Numbered from the stretch's first letter, positions 9,566 through 17,440 are shown. The stretch: DNA of 64,000 nucleotides from Campylobacter avium LMG 24591 (GCF_002238335.1 NZ_CP022347.1:62001-126000), one strand, 5' to 3'. Notes: generated from the letters alone by a model not told the origin. Program-made: numbers and translations.

Positions 9566-10057
9566 TTAGTTAAAATCGGCTTTGATTTGCTCTACCCAGT
9601 TAGAAATTCTTTCCTCTGTCAAATCTTCTTGATTGTCATTGTCTAGGGCAAGTCCTACAAATTTGCCATCAACTACAGCTTCGCTGCTTTCATAGCTATA
9701 GCCATCAGTTGAAACTTGGCCTACTAGTTTAGCGCCAGCAGCTTGTAATTTTTCAGCTAATTTACCCATAGCATTGCAGTATGTATCAGAGTATGATTCG
9801 CTATCTCCCATGCCAAATACAGCTACAGTCTTGCCGTCAAGCTTTAAGCCTGAGAAATCAAAAGCATCCCAATCATCTTGCAAATCACCGCTTCCCCAAG
9901 TAGATGAGCCAACTATTAGCTTGTCATAAGAATTAATCTTAGCAGCGTCTATATCAGATATATTTAATACATCAGAAACCCCAAGCTTTTCAGCTATTAA
10001 ATTTGCCGCACCTTCTGTGTTTCCCATAGAACTTCCGTAAATTACCGCAACAGACAT
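9566..10057 (-). CDS. fldA: Flavodoxin FldA
   Basis: A 163-residue long-chain-type flavodoxin. The FMN phosphate loop is at YGSSMGNTEGAA (residues 8-19), and the isoalloxazine-contacting loops include GSSTWGSGDLQDDW and FGMGDSESYSD. It serves as a low-potential electron carrier for pyruvate:acceptor oxidoreductase and other enzymes in this group. An AAGGAGAAGTA ribosome site precedes the ATG. A DUF2325 gene lies 110 bases upstream on the same strand, as in C. jejuni as I recall it. Confidence 0.95.
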   Translation of the reverse strand: MSVAVIYGSSMGNTEGAANLIAEKLGVSDVLNISDIDAAKINSYDKLIVGSSTWGSGDLQDDWDAFDFSGLKLDGKTVAVFGMGDSESYSDTYCNAMGKLAEKLQAAGAKLVGQVSTDGYSYESSEAVVDGKFVGLALDNDNQEDLTEERISNWVEQIKADFN

Positions 10058-10167
10058 TTACTTCTCCTTTTTGAAATTTTCTTAATTTAAAGCCTAAATT
10101 CTAGCACAGTTTAGATAATATTTTTTATTTATGCGAAATTTTTTACACCAAAATTTAGCCATTTGAT

Positions 10168-10512
10168 TTAAAAGCTTTGGTTAGTGCAGTGCTTTTGAAC
10201 GCACTCGTTACAGTTGAAATTTGAGTGTAGCTTAAACACTTTACAATACTCAGCATAAACGCAAGATACGCTTCTTTTGGCACATACTAAGGCTATCTTT
10301 CTTTTTTTAGCCTCGCTTTTAATCTTTTTCATGGTGTTGTGATTTAAAAAGCTAGTTAGCATAACTATACACTCAACATTCTTTGGTATGGGCTTTTTAT
10401 TGACTCTATTTTCGTTTCTAGCGTCCCAATGCTCGATATTTTCAGCACCCAAATCCTTAAGAACTGCTTTTATAGGAGTTATTTCATCAGCGCCTATTAC
10501 CAATACTTGCAT
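10168..10512 (-). CDS. DUF2325-family small protein
   Basis: A 114-residue protein starting MQVLVIGADEITPIKAVLKDLGAENIEHW, with a C-terminal cysteine-rich part (VSCVYAEYC...NCNECVQKHC). The N-terminal half looks like a small alpha/beta fold, as in DUF2325 proteins. The C-terminal cysteines suggest metal or Fe-S binding. No enzymatic role is known to me. It lies upstream of flavodoxin on the same strand, and an A/T-rich palindrome in its promoter region could be a Fur site. A link to iron is inference. Confidence 0.8.
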   Translation of the reverse strand: MQVLVIGADEITPIKAVLKDLGAENIEHWDARNENRVNKKPIPKNVECIVMLTSFLNHNTMKKIKSEAKKRKIALVCAKRSVSCVYAEYCKVFKLHSNFNCNECVQKHCTNQSF

Positions 10513-10531
10513 TTTTTCTCCTTAACGATTT

Positions 10532-10546
10532 TAATAATGGTTATTA
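10532..10546. promoter_or_regulatory. Fur-box-like palindrome upstream of the DUF2325 gene
   Basis: TAATAA-TGG-TTATTA is a perfect 6-bp inverted repeat about 20 bases upstream of the DUF2325 ATG. A second palindrome, AATAATTATT, is at about 10576-10585. Both resemble the A/T-rich inverted repeats of Fur operators. In such A+T-rich DNA chance palindromes are common, so this is tentative. Confidence 0.35.
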
Positions 10547-10632
10547 TAATATAAAAAACTAAATTTATTTTGAAAATAATTATTAAAATTTTAATTTTTA
10601 GTTTTTAACTTTTTTAAACTGTTTTATATTTC

Positions 10633-10661
10633 TTGACTTTTAATTTCTTTTGCTGTATAAT
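10633..10661 (+). promoter_or_regulatory. Strong sigma70 promoter of the tRNA cluster
   Basis: TTGACT at 10633-10638 and TATAAT at 10656-10661 are separated by 17 bases. The first tRNA begins 30 bases after the -10 box. Both elements and the spacing are close to ideal, which is unusual in a genus where -35 boxes are often missing and fits a stable-RNA operon. Confidence 0.8.
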
Positions 10662-10691
10662 CCATGTTTCTTTTTTTACAGTTTGCAACTT

Positions 10692-10769
10692 CGGGGTGTA
10701 GCGCAGTCTGGTTAGCGCACCTGGTTTGGGACCAGGGGGTCGAAAGTTCGAATCTTTTCACCCCGACCA
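10692..10769 (+). tRNA. tRNA-Pro (TGG)
   Basis: A 78-base cloverleaf with acceptor arms CGGGGTG/CACCCCG, anticodon stem CCTGG/CCAGG with loop TTTGGGA (anticodon TGG), T-arm with GTTCGAA, and an encoded CCA. It is the first of five tRNAs in one unit. Confidence 0.97.
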
Positions 10770-10780
10770 TTTTTTAAAAT

Positions 10781-10858
10781 GGTGAGTGTAGCTCAGTCGG
10801 TTAGAGCATCAGATTGTGGTCCTGAGGGTCGTGGGTTCGATTCCCATCACTCACCCCA
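10781..10858 (+). tRNA. tRNA-His (GTG)
   Basis: The acceptor stem GTGAGTG/CACTCAC is preceded by the extra G-1 (10781), which faces discriminator C73, the identity pair of histidine tRNA. The anticodon is GTG and CCA is encoded. It lies 11 bases after tRNA-Pro. Confidence 0.97.
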
Positions 10859-10861
10859 GTC

Positions 10862-10938
10862 GCGCTCGTAGCTCAACTGGATAGAGCAACAGACTTCGGA
10901 TCTGTAGGTTATGGGTTCGACTCCTATCGGGCGCACCA
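10862..10938 (+). tRNA. tRNA-Arg (TCG)
   Basis: A 77-base cloverleaf with acceptor GCGCTCG/CGGGCGC, anticodon stem CAGAC/.TCTG with loop CTTCGGA (anticodon TCG), T-arm GGTTCGA and encoded CCA. It starts 3 bases after tRNA-His. Confidence 0.96.
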
Positions 10939-10953
10939 TTTTACATTGTTTGA

Positions 10954-11030
10954 GCGCTCATAGCTCAGCTGGATAGAGCAACGGCCTTCTAAGCCGTAGG
11001 TCAGAGGTTCGAATCCTCTTGAGCGTACCA
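10954..11030 (+). tRNA. tRNA-Arg (TCT)
   Basis: A 77-base cloverleaf with acceptor GCGCTCA/TGAGCGT, anticodon stem CGGCC/AGCCG region with loop CTTCTAA (anticodon TCT, reads AGA/AGG), T-arm GGTTCGA and encoded CCA. Confidence 0.96.
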
Positions 11031-11035
11031 CTTAT

Positions 11036-11120
11036 GCGGATGTGGTGAAATTGGCAGACACGCCAGACTTAGGATCTGGTGCAGCAATGCGTGAAGGTTC
11101 AAGTCCTTTCATCCGCACCA
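11036..11120 (+). tRNA. tRNA-Leu (TAG)
   Basis: An 85-base class II tRNA with a long variable arm (TGCAGCAATGCG region), acceptor GCGGATG/CATCCGC, anticodon loop CTTAGGA (anticodon TAG) and encoded CCA. It is the last tRNA of the cluster. The accessory sulfotransferase/ABC segment begins about 60 bases after it. Confidence 0.96.
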
Positions 11121-11179
11121 CTTCTTTATTTATTAACAATTCGTTTTTTTTGTAAAAATTAAAACAAAAAAGAAAAAAT

Positions 11180-12081
11180 ATGTTTCAAAGCTTTCATGAT
11201 GAATTTTCTTGTATCTTTATACACATCCCAAAAACCGCAGGCACAAGCGTAGAAAGAGCGATATTTAAGACTGAGCATTGGCTTGTGGGGCATAGAAAGG
11301 CTCTTGATTATGTGAGAGTTGATGAGGAGAAATTTCATAGTTATTTTTCTTTTGCCTTTGTTATAAATCCTTTTGATAGGATGGTTTCTGCCTTTCATTA
11401 TCTTAAGCAAGGTGGCGGAAATGCTATAGATAAAAACTTTGCTGATGAGCATTTAAAGGACTGTGCTGATTTTAAATCTTTTATTTTGCATTAAAAAATG
11501 ATGCTTTCAAGGAAAAAATTTTAGCTTGGATGCACTTTGTGCCACAGTATATTTATGTTTGCGATGAGGATAAAAATGTCTTGGTGGATTTTCTTGGGAA
11601 ATTTGAGAATTTAGAGGAGGATTTTTCTAAACTTTTAAGAATTTTAAACAGAAAAGAAAGCTTAAGCAAGGCAAATAAAAGCAAGCATTTAAGTTTTGAA
11701 AAATACTATGATAAGACGGCTTTTGCTGTGGTAAAAGAGCTTTATAAAGATGATTTTGAGCTTTTTGATTATGATGAAAAGGACTTTTCTAGCTTTGAGA
11801 AAAGCCTAAAAAATAAGGATAAAAAATCTTGGATAATAATTTGCTAAATTTAAGGCAAATCAAAAATTTATACAATAAAAACTCAAATTTAAGCTTTGAA
11901 CTTAAGCACTTAAATAGCCAAAAAGAAAGTTTAGAGCAAAAAATCAAAGCTTTAGAGCAAGATTTATCGCATTATAAAGGCTATGAATTTAAGCTAAAAA
12001 TGCAAATTTTAGAAGAAAAGTTAAGAAAAAAAAGAGCTTGAAAATGAGTTTTTAAAAAAGAAATTAAGCTTAAATTTTTAA
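11180..12081 (+). pseudogene. Sulfotransferase-family gene with three frameshifts
   Basis: Three consecutive frames together read as one sulfotransferase-like protein of about 300 residues. The first part (11180-11494) has the PAPS 5'-phosphosulfate loop IHIPKTAGTSVERA and a 3'-phosphate motif (INPFDRMVSAFHYL). The frame breaks near a T4 run at about 11484-11487; adding one base continues into ALKNDAFKEKILAWMHFVPQYIYV (read in two parts). It breaks again at an A6 run (about 11821-11826), where one added A joins DKK to ILDNNLLNLRQIKNL. The third break is an A8 run (about 12026-12033), where one fewer A extends the coiled-coil tail to 12081. It may be a decayed gene or a contingency gene in an off state. 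It lies just after a tRNA cluster and before an ABC exporter. Confidence 0.75.
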
Positions 12082-12171
12082 AATAAATTTTCTTGGATGT
12101 AAAGTTTAAACGGCTTTAAATTTACTATTTTTTCATATAATTGATAAAAAATATCATTTAGAGTCTTGCTT

Positions 12172-13806
12172 ATGGATTTTATTTTAAAAATTATCAAAGA
12201 AAATAAAGTAAAAATAACACTGTTCGTATTTTTTTCATCCTTATCCTCTTTTTTTAGCATTTGGCTTTTATCTTTTATAAATAATTATTTGCTCAAATTG
12301 CAAGGTTTTCATATTTCTTTACTTTTTTATTTCATCCTCTTGCTTCTTGCCCTGTTCTTATCGTCCGTGTGCGTGGAATTTGCTTTATCTGTTTTTGGAC
12401 AAAATTTCATCTTTAAAATGCAAAGAAAAGTAGTAAAGCAAATTTTAGACACCAACATCTTGCAGATAGAAAAGATAGGAAAAGCCAAGCTCTTAGCCTC
12501 TCTTAGCTCTGATGTTCGCTCTATATCCTTTGCCCTGCTTAGAGTGCCTGATTTTTTACAAGCAAGCATTTTATTTATAGCACTTTTAGCCTATATCTTT
12601 TATCTATCAAGAGAAATTTTTTTGCTGTGTTTGGTGTTTTTTGCGATAACAGCTTTTATAAATTATATTTTAGCTAGTAAAATACACAGGTATTTTAAAC
12701 TATCAAGAAATAGCGATGATGCCTTGCAAAATTCATATCAAAACATAATAGACGGGCACAAGAATTTAAGCTTAAATTCGCACAGAGCGAAGCTGTATTA
12801 TGAAAAATACTTTGAAAAAGCAGCTTCTAGCAAAAGATTTAGCAATATAAGAGCAAATTTAATGCACAGCATTTCAAGCAATTTCACAAATATAAGCTTT
12901 TTATCCCTTGTTGGCTTTGAATTTTTCTTAGCCTTAAATTTTAAGCTAACAAGCATAGAAAACGCCACAACCATAGCCTTGGCTATATTTTTCTTAAGAG
13001 CACCCCTACTTTCTTTGCTTTCTTCTGTGCCTACGCTTTTAACGGCTAAGATTGCGCTTGATAAGATAAGTAATTTAGAGCTAAATTCGTATGATGATAG
13101 CTTTCATATCGCAAAACCCTTTAGTAAGTGGAGCAAAATTAGCTTTAAAAATTTGGCCTTTTCTTACGGCAATTTTTCCTTAAAGCCCACAACTTTGGAC
13201 ATTCACAAAGGAGAATTGATATTTTTAATAGGAAAAAACGGCAGCGGCAAATCAACCTTTTCCTTGCTTTTTTCGGCCTTGATAAAAGCTAAGAGCGGGG
13301 AGCTGTATTTAGATGAGCACAAGATAGATGATGATAATGTCTATGCTTACAGGGCACTTATATCAGCGATTTTTAGCGAATTTCATCTTTTTACTCAAAC
13401 CATAAAAAACGGCGTTTGCGCTGATGAAAAAGATATAAAGCATTATCTTAAAATACTTGAGTTAGAAAATAAAATTAAGGTAAAAGACGCAGAATTAACG
13501 GATACTAAGCTTTCTAGCGGGCAGAAAAAACGTCTTGCGATGTTGATTTGTTTGCTAGAAGAAAGAGATGTGTTGATTTTTGATGAATTTGCAGCAGATC
13601 AAGATCCTGTGTTTAGGAGATTTTTTTATAAAGAGCTTTTGCCTTTACTTAAAAAGCAAGGCAAAACCATACTTACGATAAGTCACGATGAGACTTATTT
13701 TGACGCAGCAGATAGAATTTTGCTAGCTCAAGATGGATATATTAGCGAGATAAAAGGTGTTAATAAAAAAGAAATCGCAAGTGATATAATCAAGCATTTT
13801 ACTTAG
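12172..13806 (+). CDS. ABC exporter of the cyclic peptide/siderophore type (YojI/PvdE-like), fused membrane and ATPase domains
   Basis: This 544-residue protein has an N-terminal six-helix export domain (about 1-300). The ATPase domain has Walker A GKNGSGKST (354-362), signature LSSGQKKRL (447-455), Walker B VLIFDE (467-472) and switch H505. The segment DEFAADQDPVFRRFFYKELLP and the ISHDETYFDAADRIL ending are hallmarks of the family that exports cyclic or lasso peptides and siderophore precursors (YojI, PvdE). ATG at 12172 is preferred over the in-frame TTG at 12166. A TATAAT at 12136-12141 may be its -10 box. No precursor peptide or synthetase is recognisable beside it. The 3' end overlaps convergent ung by 8 bases. 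Confidence 0.85.
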   Translation: MDFILKIIKENKVKITLFVFFSSLSSFFSIWLLSFINNYLLKLQGFHISLLFYFILLLLALFLSSVCVEFALSVFGQNFIFKMQRKVVKQILDTNILQIEKIGKAKLLASLSSDVRSISFALLRVPDFLQASILFIALLAYIFYLSREIFLLCLVFFAITAFINYILASKIHRYFKLSRNSDDALQNSYQNIIDGHKNLSLNSHRAKLYYEKYFEKAASSKRFSNIRANLMHSISSNFTNISFLSLVGFEFFLALNFKLTSIENATTIALAIFFLRAPLLSLLSSVPTLLTAKIALDKISNLELNSYDDSFHIAKPFSKWSKISFKNLAFSYGNFSLKPTTLDIHKGELIFLIGKNGSGKSTFSLLFSALIKAKSGELYLDEHKIDDDNVYAYRALISAIFSEFHLFTQTIKNGVCADEKDIKHYLKILELENKIKVKDAELTDTKLSSGQKKRLAMLICLLEERDVLIFDEFAADQDPVFRRFFYKELLPLLKKQGKTILTISHDETYFDAADRILLAQDGYISEIKGVNKKEIASDIIKHFT

Positions 13807-14485
13807 ATAAATCCCAATCAATAGGGTTTTTCTTGTGCTCTATCAAATAAGCATTAGCCTTTGAAAAATGCTTACAGCCTAAAAACCCAACCCTTGCTAG
13901 AGGGCTTGGATGTGCTGCTAAAAGCACTAGGTGTTTTTTTGGGTTTATTAAATTTTTTTTACTTTTAGCGAAATTTCCCCAAAGCAAAAAGACCAAATGT
14001 TCCTTTTCATCGCTTAGCTTTTTTATCACTGCGTCGCTAAAAATTTCCCAGCCAAAATTAGCGTGAGACAGCGGCCTAGCCTCCTCAACAGTTAAGATAG
14101 AATTTAAGAGCAAAACGCCTTCTTTAGCCCATTTGCTTAAATCTCCGCTCTTGGCTATATCAAGGTTTAAATCATCTTTTAATTCTTTAAAAATATTTCT
14201 TAAAGAAGGAGGTATTGAAAGATCTTTTGGTACAGAAAAAGAAAGCCCCATGGCTTGATGCTTTTGATGATATGGATCTTGCCCTAAAAGTACAACTTTA
14301 ATCTTGTTTAAAGGGCATAGATTAAAGGCGTTGAAAACCAAATTTGCGGGAGGGAAGATGTTTTTGCCTTGTTTTAATTCTTTTATATAATTTTCTTTTA
14401 TTTTTGCAAAATAAGGCTTTAAAAACTCATCTTTTAAAAAATTTTTCCAATCCTCATTTATCTTTATATCTTCTAGTTTTATCAT
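13799..14485 (-). CDS. ung: Uracil-DNA glycosylase (family 1)
   Basis: A 228-residue enzyme that removes uracil from DNA. The catalytic water-activating motif GQDPYH is at residues 68-73 (Asp70), and the HPSPLA leucine-loop motif lies near the C-terminus. Length is typical. It is convergent with the ABC exporter, overlapping by 8 bases. An AAAGGATAAAA ribosome site precedes the ATG. Confidence 0.96.
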   Translation of the reverse strand: MIKLEDIKINEDWKNFLKDEFLKPYFAKIKENYIKELKQGKNIFPPANLVFNAFNLCPLNKIKVVLLGQDPYHQKHQAMGLSFSVPKDLSIPPSLRNIFKELKDDLNLDIAKSGDLSKWAKEGVLLLNSILTVEEARPLSHANFGWEIFSDAVIKKLSDEKEHLVFLLWGNFAKSKKNLINPKKHLVLLAAHPSPLARVGFLGCKHFSKANAYLIEHKKNPIDWDLSK

Positions 14486-14592
14486 TTTTATCCTTTCTTG
14501 TAAATTCTACCCAAAAAGCTGTTTAGAATAGGTTTTTAAGTGATGGCGGTTCATAAATCTATGCTAGACTTAAGAAAAAAGAAAGGATGAAG

Positions 14593-14793
14593 ATGCCAAT
14601 TGTTAATATAAAACTAGCAAAACCAGCACTTGATAAAGAAACAAAGGCTGAGCTGATAAAGGATGTAACAGAGCTACTTTCTACAAAATACAATAAAACA
14701 AAAGAAAGGATAGTAGTGCAAATAGAAGATATAGAAAGCTTTGACATAGGCTTTGGCGGAGAAACCGTGGAAAAACTTAAGGCTAAGCAATGA
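14593..14793 (+). CDS. 4-oxalocrotonate tautomerase-family protein
   Basis: A 66-residue tautomerase. The ATG at 14593 is chosen over 14587 because it gives Met-Pro (MPIVNIKLAKP). The family uses the freed N-terminal Pro1 as catalytic base, and GAAAGG sits 6 bases upstream. The fold's beta-alpha-beta pattern and the downstream arginine (KERIVVQIED) fit. The natural substrate in Campylobacter is not known. Its TGA overlaps the bcp ATG (ATGA), so the two are coupled. Confidence 0.88.
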   Translation: MPIVNIKLAKPALDKETKAELIKDVTELLSTKYNKTKERIVVQIEDIESFDIGFGGETVEKLKAKQ

Positions 14794-15254
14794 AAGAGCT
14801 AAGCATAGGCGATAAGGCGCCTGACTTTGCCTTAAAAAATAGCGATGAAAATTTAATCTCTTTGAAAGATTTTTTAGGCAAAAAAGTTGTGATTTATTTT
14901 TACCCAAAGGATGATACTCCGGGTTGCACCACACAGGCCTGTGATTTTACACAAAATTATGAAAGATTAAGGGCTAATGATATAGTAGTCATTGGTATAA
15001 GTCCTGATGATAGCAAGTCTCACTCAAAATTTATAGATAAATACGGCTTAAAACACATACTTTTAAGCGACACTGAAAAAGAGGTTATCAAAGCTTACGG
15101 TGCTTGGGGTCTTAAGAAAAATTATGGCAAAGAATATGAAGGGCTTATAAGAAGCACCTTTGTTGTAGATGAAAGCGGAAAGATAGCTAAAATTTATAAA
15201 AATGTAAAGGCAAAGGGGCACATAGACATTTTGCTTAAGGATTTGGCTTGTTAG
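14790..15254 (+). CDS. bcp: Peroxiredoxin Bcp (thiol peroxidase)
   Basis: A 154-residue AhpC/TSA-family peroxiredoxin of the Bcp/PrxQ type, which reduces H2O2 and organic hydroperoxides with thioredoxin. The peroxidatic cysteine is in DDTPGCTTQACDF (C46), with the resolving-type C51 five residues on. Bcp is one of several peroxide defences in Campylobacter. It overlaps the tautomerase gene by 4 bases, and its stop overlaps the start region of queH, forming a three-gene unit. Confidence 0.94.
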   Translation: MKELSIGDKAPDFALKNSDENLISLKDFLGKKVVIYFYPKDDTPGCTTQACDFTQNYERLRANDIVVIGISPDDSKSHSKFIDKYGLKHILLSDTEKEVIKAYGAWGLKKNYGKEYEGLIRSTFVVDESGKIAKIYKNVKAKGHIDILLKDLAC

Positions 15255-16318
15255 TGCATATTTGTTGTAGTGTGGATTCGCATTATTTTATGACAGAGCT
15301 TAGAAAGCTTTACCCAGAAGAAAAGATAACAGGCTTTTTTTATAATCCAAACATACATCCCCTAAGTGAGCACGAGCTAAGATATGTGGATGTAAAAAGA
15401 TCTTGTGATAAGCTGGGTATCGAGCTTATCAAGGGCGAGTATGATTATGAAGCTTGGTTTTTGCAGGCTAAAGAGTATGCAAATGAGCCAGAAAAAGGGC
15501 TTCGCTGCGATGTTTGCTTTGATGTTAGGATGCAAAGAAGCGTTGAACTTGCAAAAAAACTTAAGAAAAAATTTTTTACCTCAACCCTTTTGATGAGCCC
15601 TAAAAAGGACTTAGAGCAACTCACAAGATCTATAAAAAAAGAGTGCGAGGATAGTAACATCAACTTTTTAACCCCGGATTTTAGAAAAGGCGGTGGCACA
15701 CAAAAGCAGTTTGAGCTATCCAAAAAAGAAAAGCTTTATCATCAAAACTACTGCGGTTGCTTTTTTGCCCTAAATAAACAAAATTTAAACAAAATAGTAA
15801 CAAATGAATTTTCCTCTCCCTTAAATAAACAAATTCTACCAGCTAGCGTAGAAGAAAGGATACAAACTTACGAAGAGGTTGCAAGGCTTGAAAAAGAGGG
15901 CAAGGACTATGATATATTTAAGGAGAAATTTTTAAACTACCGCCTTTTATCTGCTCTTGTAAGTGCTGATAAAAAGCCTTTAAAATCTCATATACTTTTT
16001 TATTCTCATTTTAAAAACAAGCTTTCCAAATTTAGCTTAGAAAATGAGTGCGAAAAAATTTTCATCTCAAAAGATGAGATACTTTTACTTTCCTTTAAGT
16101 CTTTTAACGAGCTTTGTGAAAATAAATTTAAAAACTTTGATGAGTTTTTAGAAAAAACACTTAGCATAGAAGAAGAAATTAAGATAAGAGCTAAGCTTTT
16201 TGATCCTTACAATCTAAGTCCTATCATAGTTTTAGAACAAATTCCAAAAGCTAAGATAGAAATAAAAGCAAAAAGTGAAATTTACTTTGATACAAGAGAT
16301 AGGCTCGTAAGGCTTTAA
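15248..16318 (+). CDS. queH: Epoxyqueuosine reductase QueH (DUF208) with a long C-terminal extension
   Basis: This is the non-B12 epoxyqueuosine reductase that completes queuosine in tRNA. Family cysteines appear in VHICCSVDS, CDVCFDVRM and NYCGCFFAL, giving the Fe-S/metal sites. The DUF208 core ends at about residue 185. A further 170 residues with no motif I recognise follow, making 356 in total against roughly 200-250 for many QueH proteins. The start is uncertain: TTG at 15248 keeps MLVHICC, while GTG at 15254 overlaps the bcp stop by one base. It pairs functionally with queC at 5600. Confidence 0.88.
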   Translation: MLVHICCSVDSHYFMTELRKLYPEEKITGFFYNPNIHPLSEHELRYVDVKRSCDKLGIELIKGEYDYEAWFLQAKEYANEPEKGLRCDVCFDVRMQRSVELAKKLKKKFFTSTLLMSPKKDLEQLTRSIKKECEDSNINFLTPDFRKGGGTQKQFELSKKEKLYHQNYCGCFFALNKQNLNKIVTNEFSSPLNKQILPASVEERIQTYEEVARLEKEGKDYDIFKEKFLNYRLLSALVSADKKPLKSHILFYSHFKNKLSKFSLENECEKIFISKDEILLLSFKSFNELCENKFKNFDEFLEKTLSIEEEIKIRAKLFDPYNLSPIIVLEQIPKAKIEIKAKSEIYFDTRDRLVRL

Positions 16319-16335
16319 CTTTTTTGAGTTAAAGC
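16312..16335 (+). terminator. Hairpin at the end of queH
   Basis: GCTTTAACT and AGTTAAAGC form a 9-bp stem around a TTTTTG loop, and the left arm includes the queH stop codon. There is no clear T tract after it, so termination may be weak. Confidence 0.45.
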
Positions 16336-16468
16336 TACTTGAAAATTTTTAACTAAAGGTCTACCTATACTTTTTACTTAGCTTAAAATACCTTTCCTGC
16401 GATATGTTTTAAAGTATAGCTTAATAAATTCTTTAAAATAGTACTTGATATAAAGTATAAAAATATCC

Positions 16469-16497
16469 TTGACTTTTGTTTTTTTTTTTTTTATAAT
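16469..16497 (+). promoter_or_regulatory. Promoter with a T14 tract in the spacer (candidate phase-variable promoter)
   Basis: TTGACT (16469-16474) and TATAAT (16492-16497) are exactly 17 bases apart. The spacer is TTTG followed by a run of Ts. The run covers 16479-16492 (14 T), the last T being the first base of the -10 box. Slippage in the run would change the -35/-10 distance. The ATG of the barrel gene is 36 bases after the -10 box. Confidence 0.75.
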
Positions 16498-16533
16498 TTT
16501 GCCCTTTAATTTTTACATTTGAAAGGTATATTT

Positions 16534-17250
16534 ATGGTTGCAAAAAAGAAAATTTTAGGCTCTGTTATAGCTCTTTCTTTGCTTTCCTCTTTTTCTTTTG
16601 CTGATGAGAATTCGGGGATTTTTTTAGGTGTTGAAGCAGGAATTGGCTATAGTACTTTTAAAGATAAGAATTCAAACTTACCCACAGGTGTAGATATAAT
16701 AGGTGGTGGTCCGGATTTTACTAAAAACCCTATTAGCTATGCAGGATTTGACGGAGCTTTAAAGCTTGGTTATAGATTTAATCCAGATCATAGGTTATAT
16801 CTAAGTGTAGGAATGGGTCATAGAGCTAGTAAAGAAACAAAAATAGATATTACTGCTTTTGGAGTTTCTTTGTTGTCAGGAAATTATGATGTACAAAATT
16901 CAACTACAGATATCTTAGTAGGATATGATTTTACACCTAGTCTTACAGACGGTATTAGAGGTTTATTTGGTGTTTATGTCGGTCATTCTAGCTTAAAAAC
17001 AGAAGTTGAACAGAAAGGTGATTACTTTGCAGTAAATGAAAGTTTTAAACAAAATTTTTCAGGTTTTGCCTATGGTGTAAAAGCTGGTACTATCTTTGAT
17101 ATAAATGAAAACAATGAAATAGATCTTAGCTTAAGATACACACAAAGAACTTATTCAGAAAAGGCGTTTGATCCGGACGACCCAACCTCTAAAGTAAAAC
17201 CTGAAACTAGCGATGTTGGTATTTATATAGGCTATGCTTATAAGTTTTAA
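16534..17250 (+). CDS. Outer-membrane beta-barrel protein, probably phase-variable
   Basis: A 238-residue protein with a clear signal peptide (MVAKKKILGSVIALSLLSSFSFA, cleavage near residue 23, before DENSG). Alternating strand segments follow, and the C-terminus ends in phenylalanine (YIGYAYKF), the usual barrel-insertion signature. Length suggests 8-10 strands, as in small OmpA/OmpW/opacity-type porins. I do not recognise the exact family. ATG 16534 is preferred to the upstream in-frame TTG at 16519, because GAAAGG lies at 16521. Expression is likely switched by the T14 tract in its promoter. It stands alone between two hairpins. Confidence 0.8.
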   Translation: MVAKKKILGSVIALSLLSSFSFADENSGIFLGVEAGIGYSTFKDKNSNLPTGVDIIGGGPDFTKNPISYAGFDGALKLGYRFNPDHRLYLSVGMGHRASKETKIDITAFGVSLLSGNYDVQNSTTDILVGYDFTPSLTDGIRGLFGVYVGHSSLKTEVEQKGDYFAVNESFKQNFSGFAYGVKAGTIFDINENNEIDLSLRYTQRTYSEKAFDPDDPTSKVKPETSDVGIYIGYAYKF

Positions 17251-17331
17251 ATTTATAATTTCTAGCCTTTAGAAATACTTATCTTTTAATGCTTTTGCAT
17301 AGTGTAATGTTTTAGCTCTTTTGATACTTTT

Positions 17332-17358
17332 AAGGATTAGAAAGTCTTTCTAATCCTT
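17332..17358 (+). terminator. Terminator after the outer-membrane protein gene
   Basis: AAGGATTAGA and TCTAATCCTT pair perfectly (10 bp) around AAGTCTT, followed by GTTTATAT. It lies about 80 bases after the barrel gene and before the aspA promoter region. Confidence 0.6.
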
Positions 17359-17434
17359 GTTTATATCTGCATTTTTTAAATTCAGTGCAATTCTATCTAA
17401 AAAAACAACTTGATAAGATTTTTGTTACTTTTTA

Positions 17435-17440
17435 TATAAT
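17435..17440 (+). promoter_or_regulatory. aspA: Candidate -10 box for aspA
   Basis: A TATAAT hexamer lies about 77 bases upstream of the aspA ATG. A TTGATA is 19 bases before it, a poor spacing, so the -35 assignment is weak. AAGGAGACT before the ATG is a strong ribosome site. Confidence 0.4.

Noticed and set aside
11036-12081. Genomic island integrated at tRNA-Leu
   Set aside because: No integrase and no repeat of the tRNA 3' end were seen downstream, so position alone does not support an island call.
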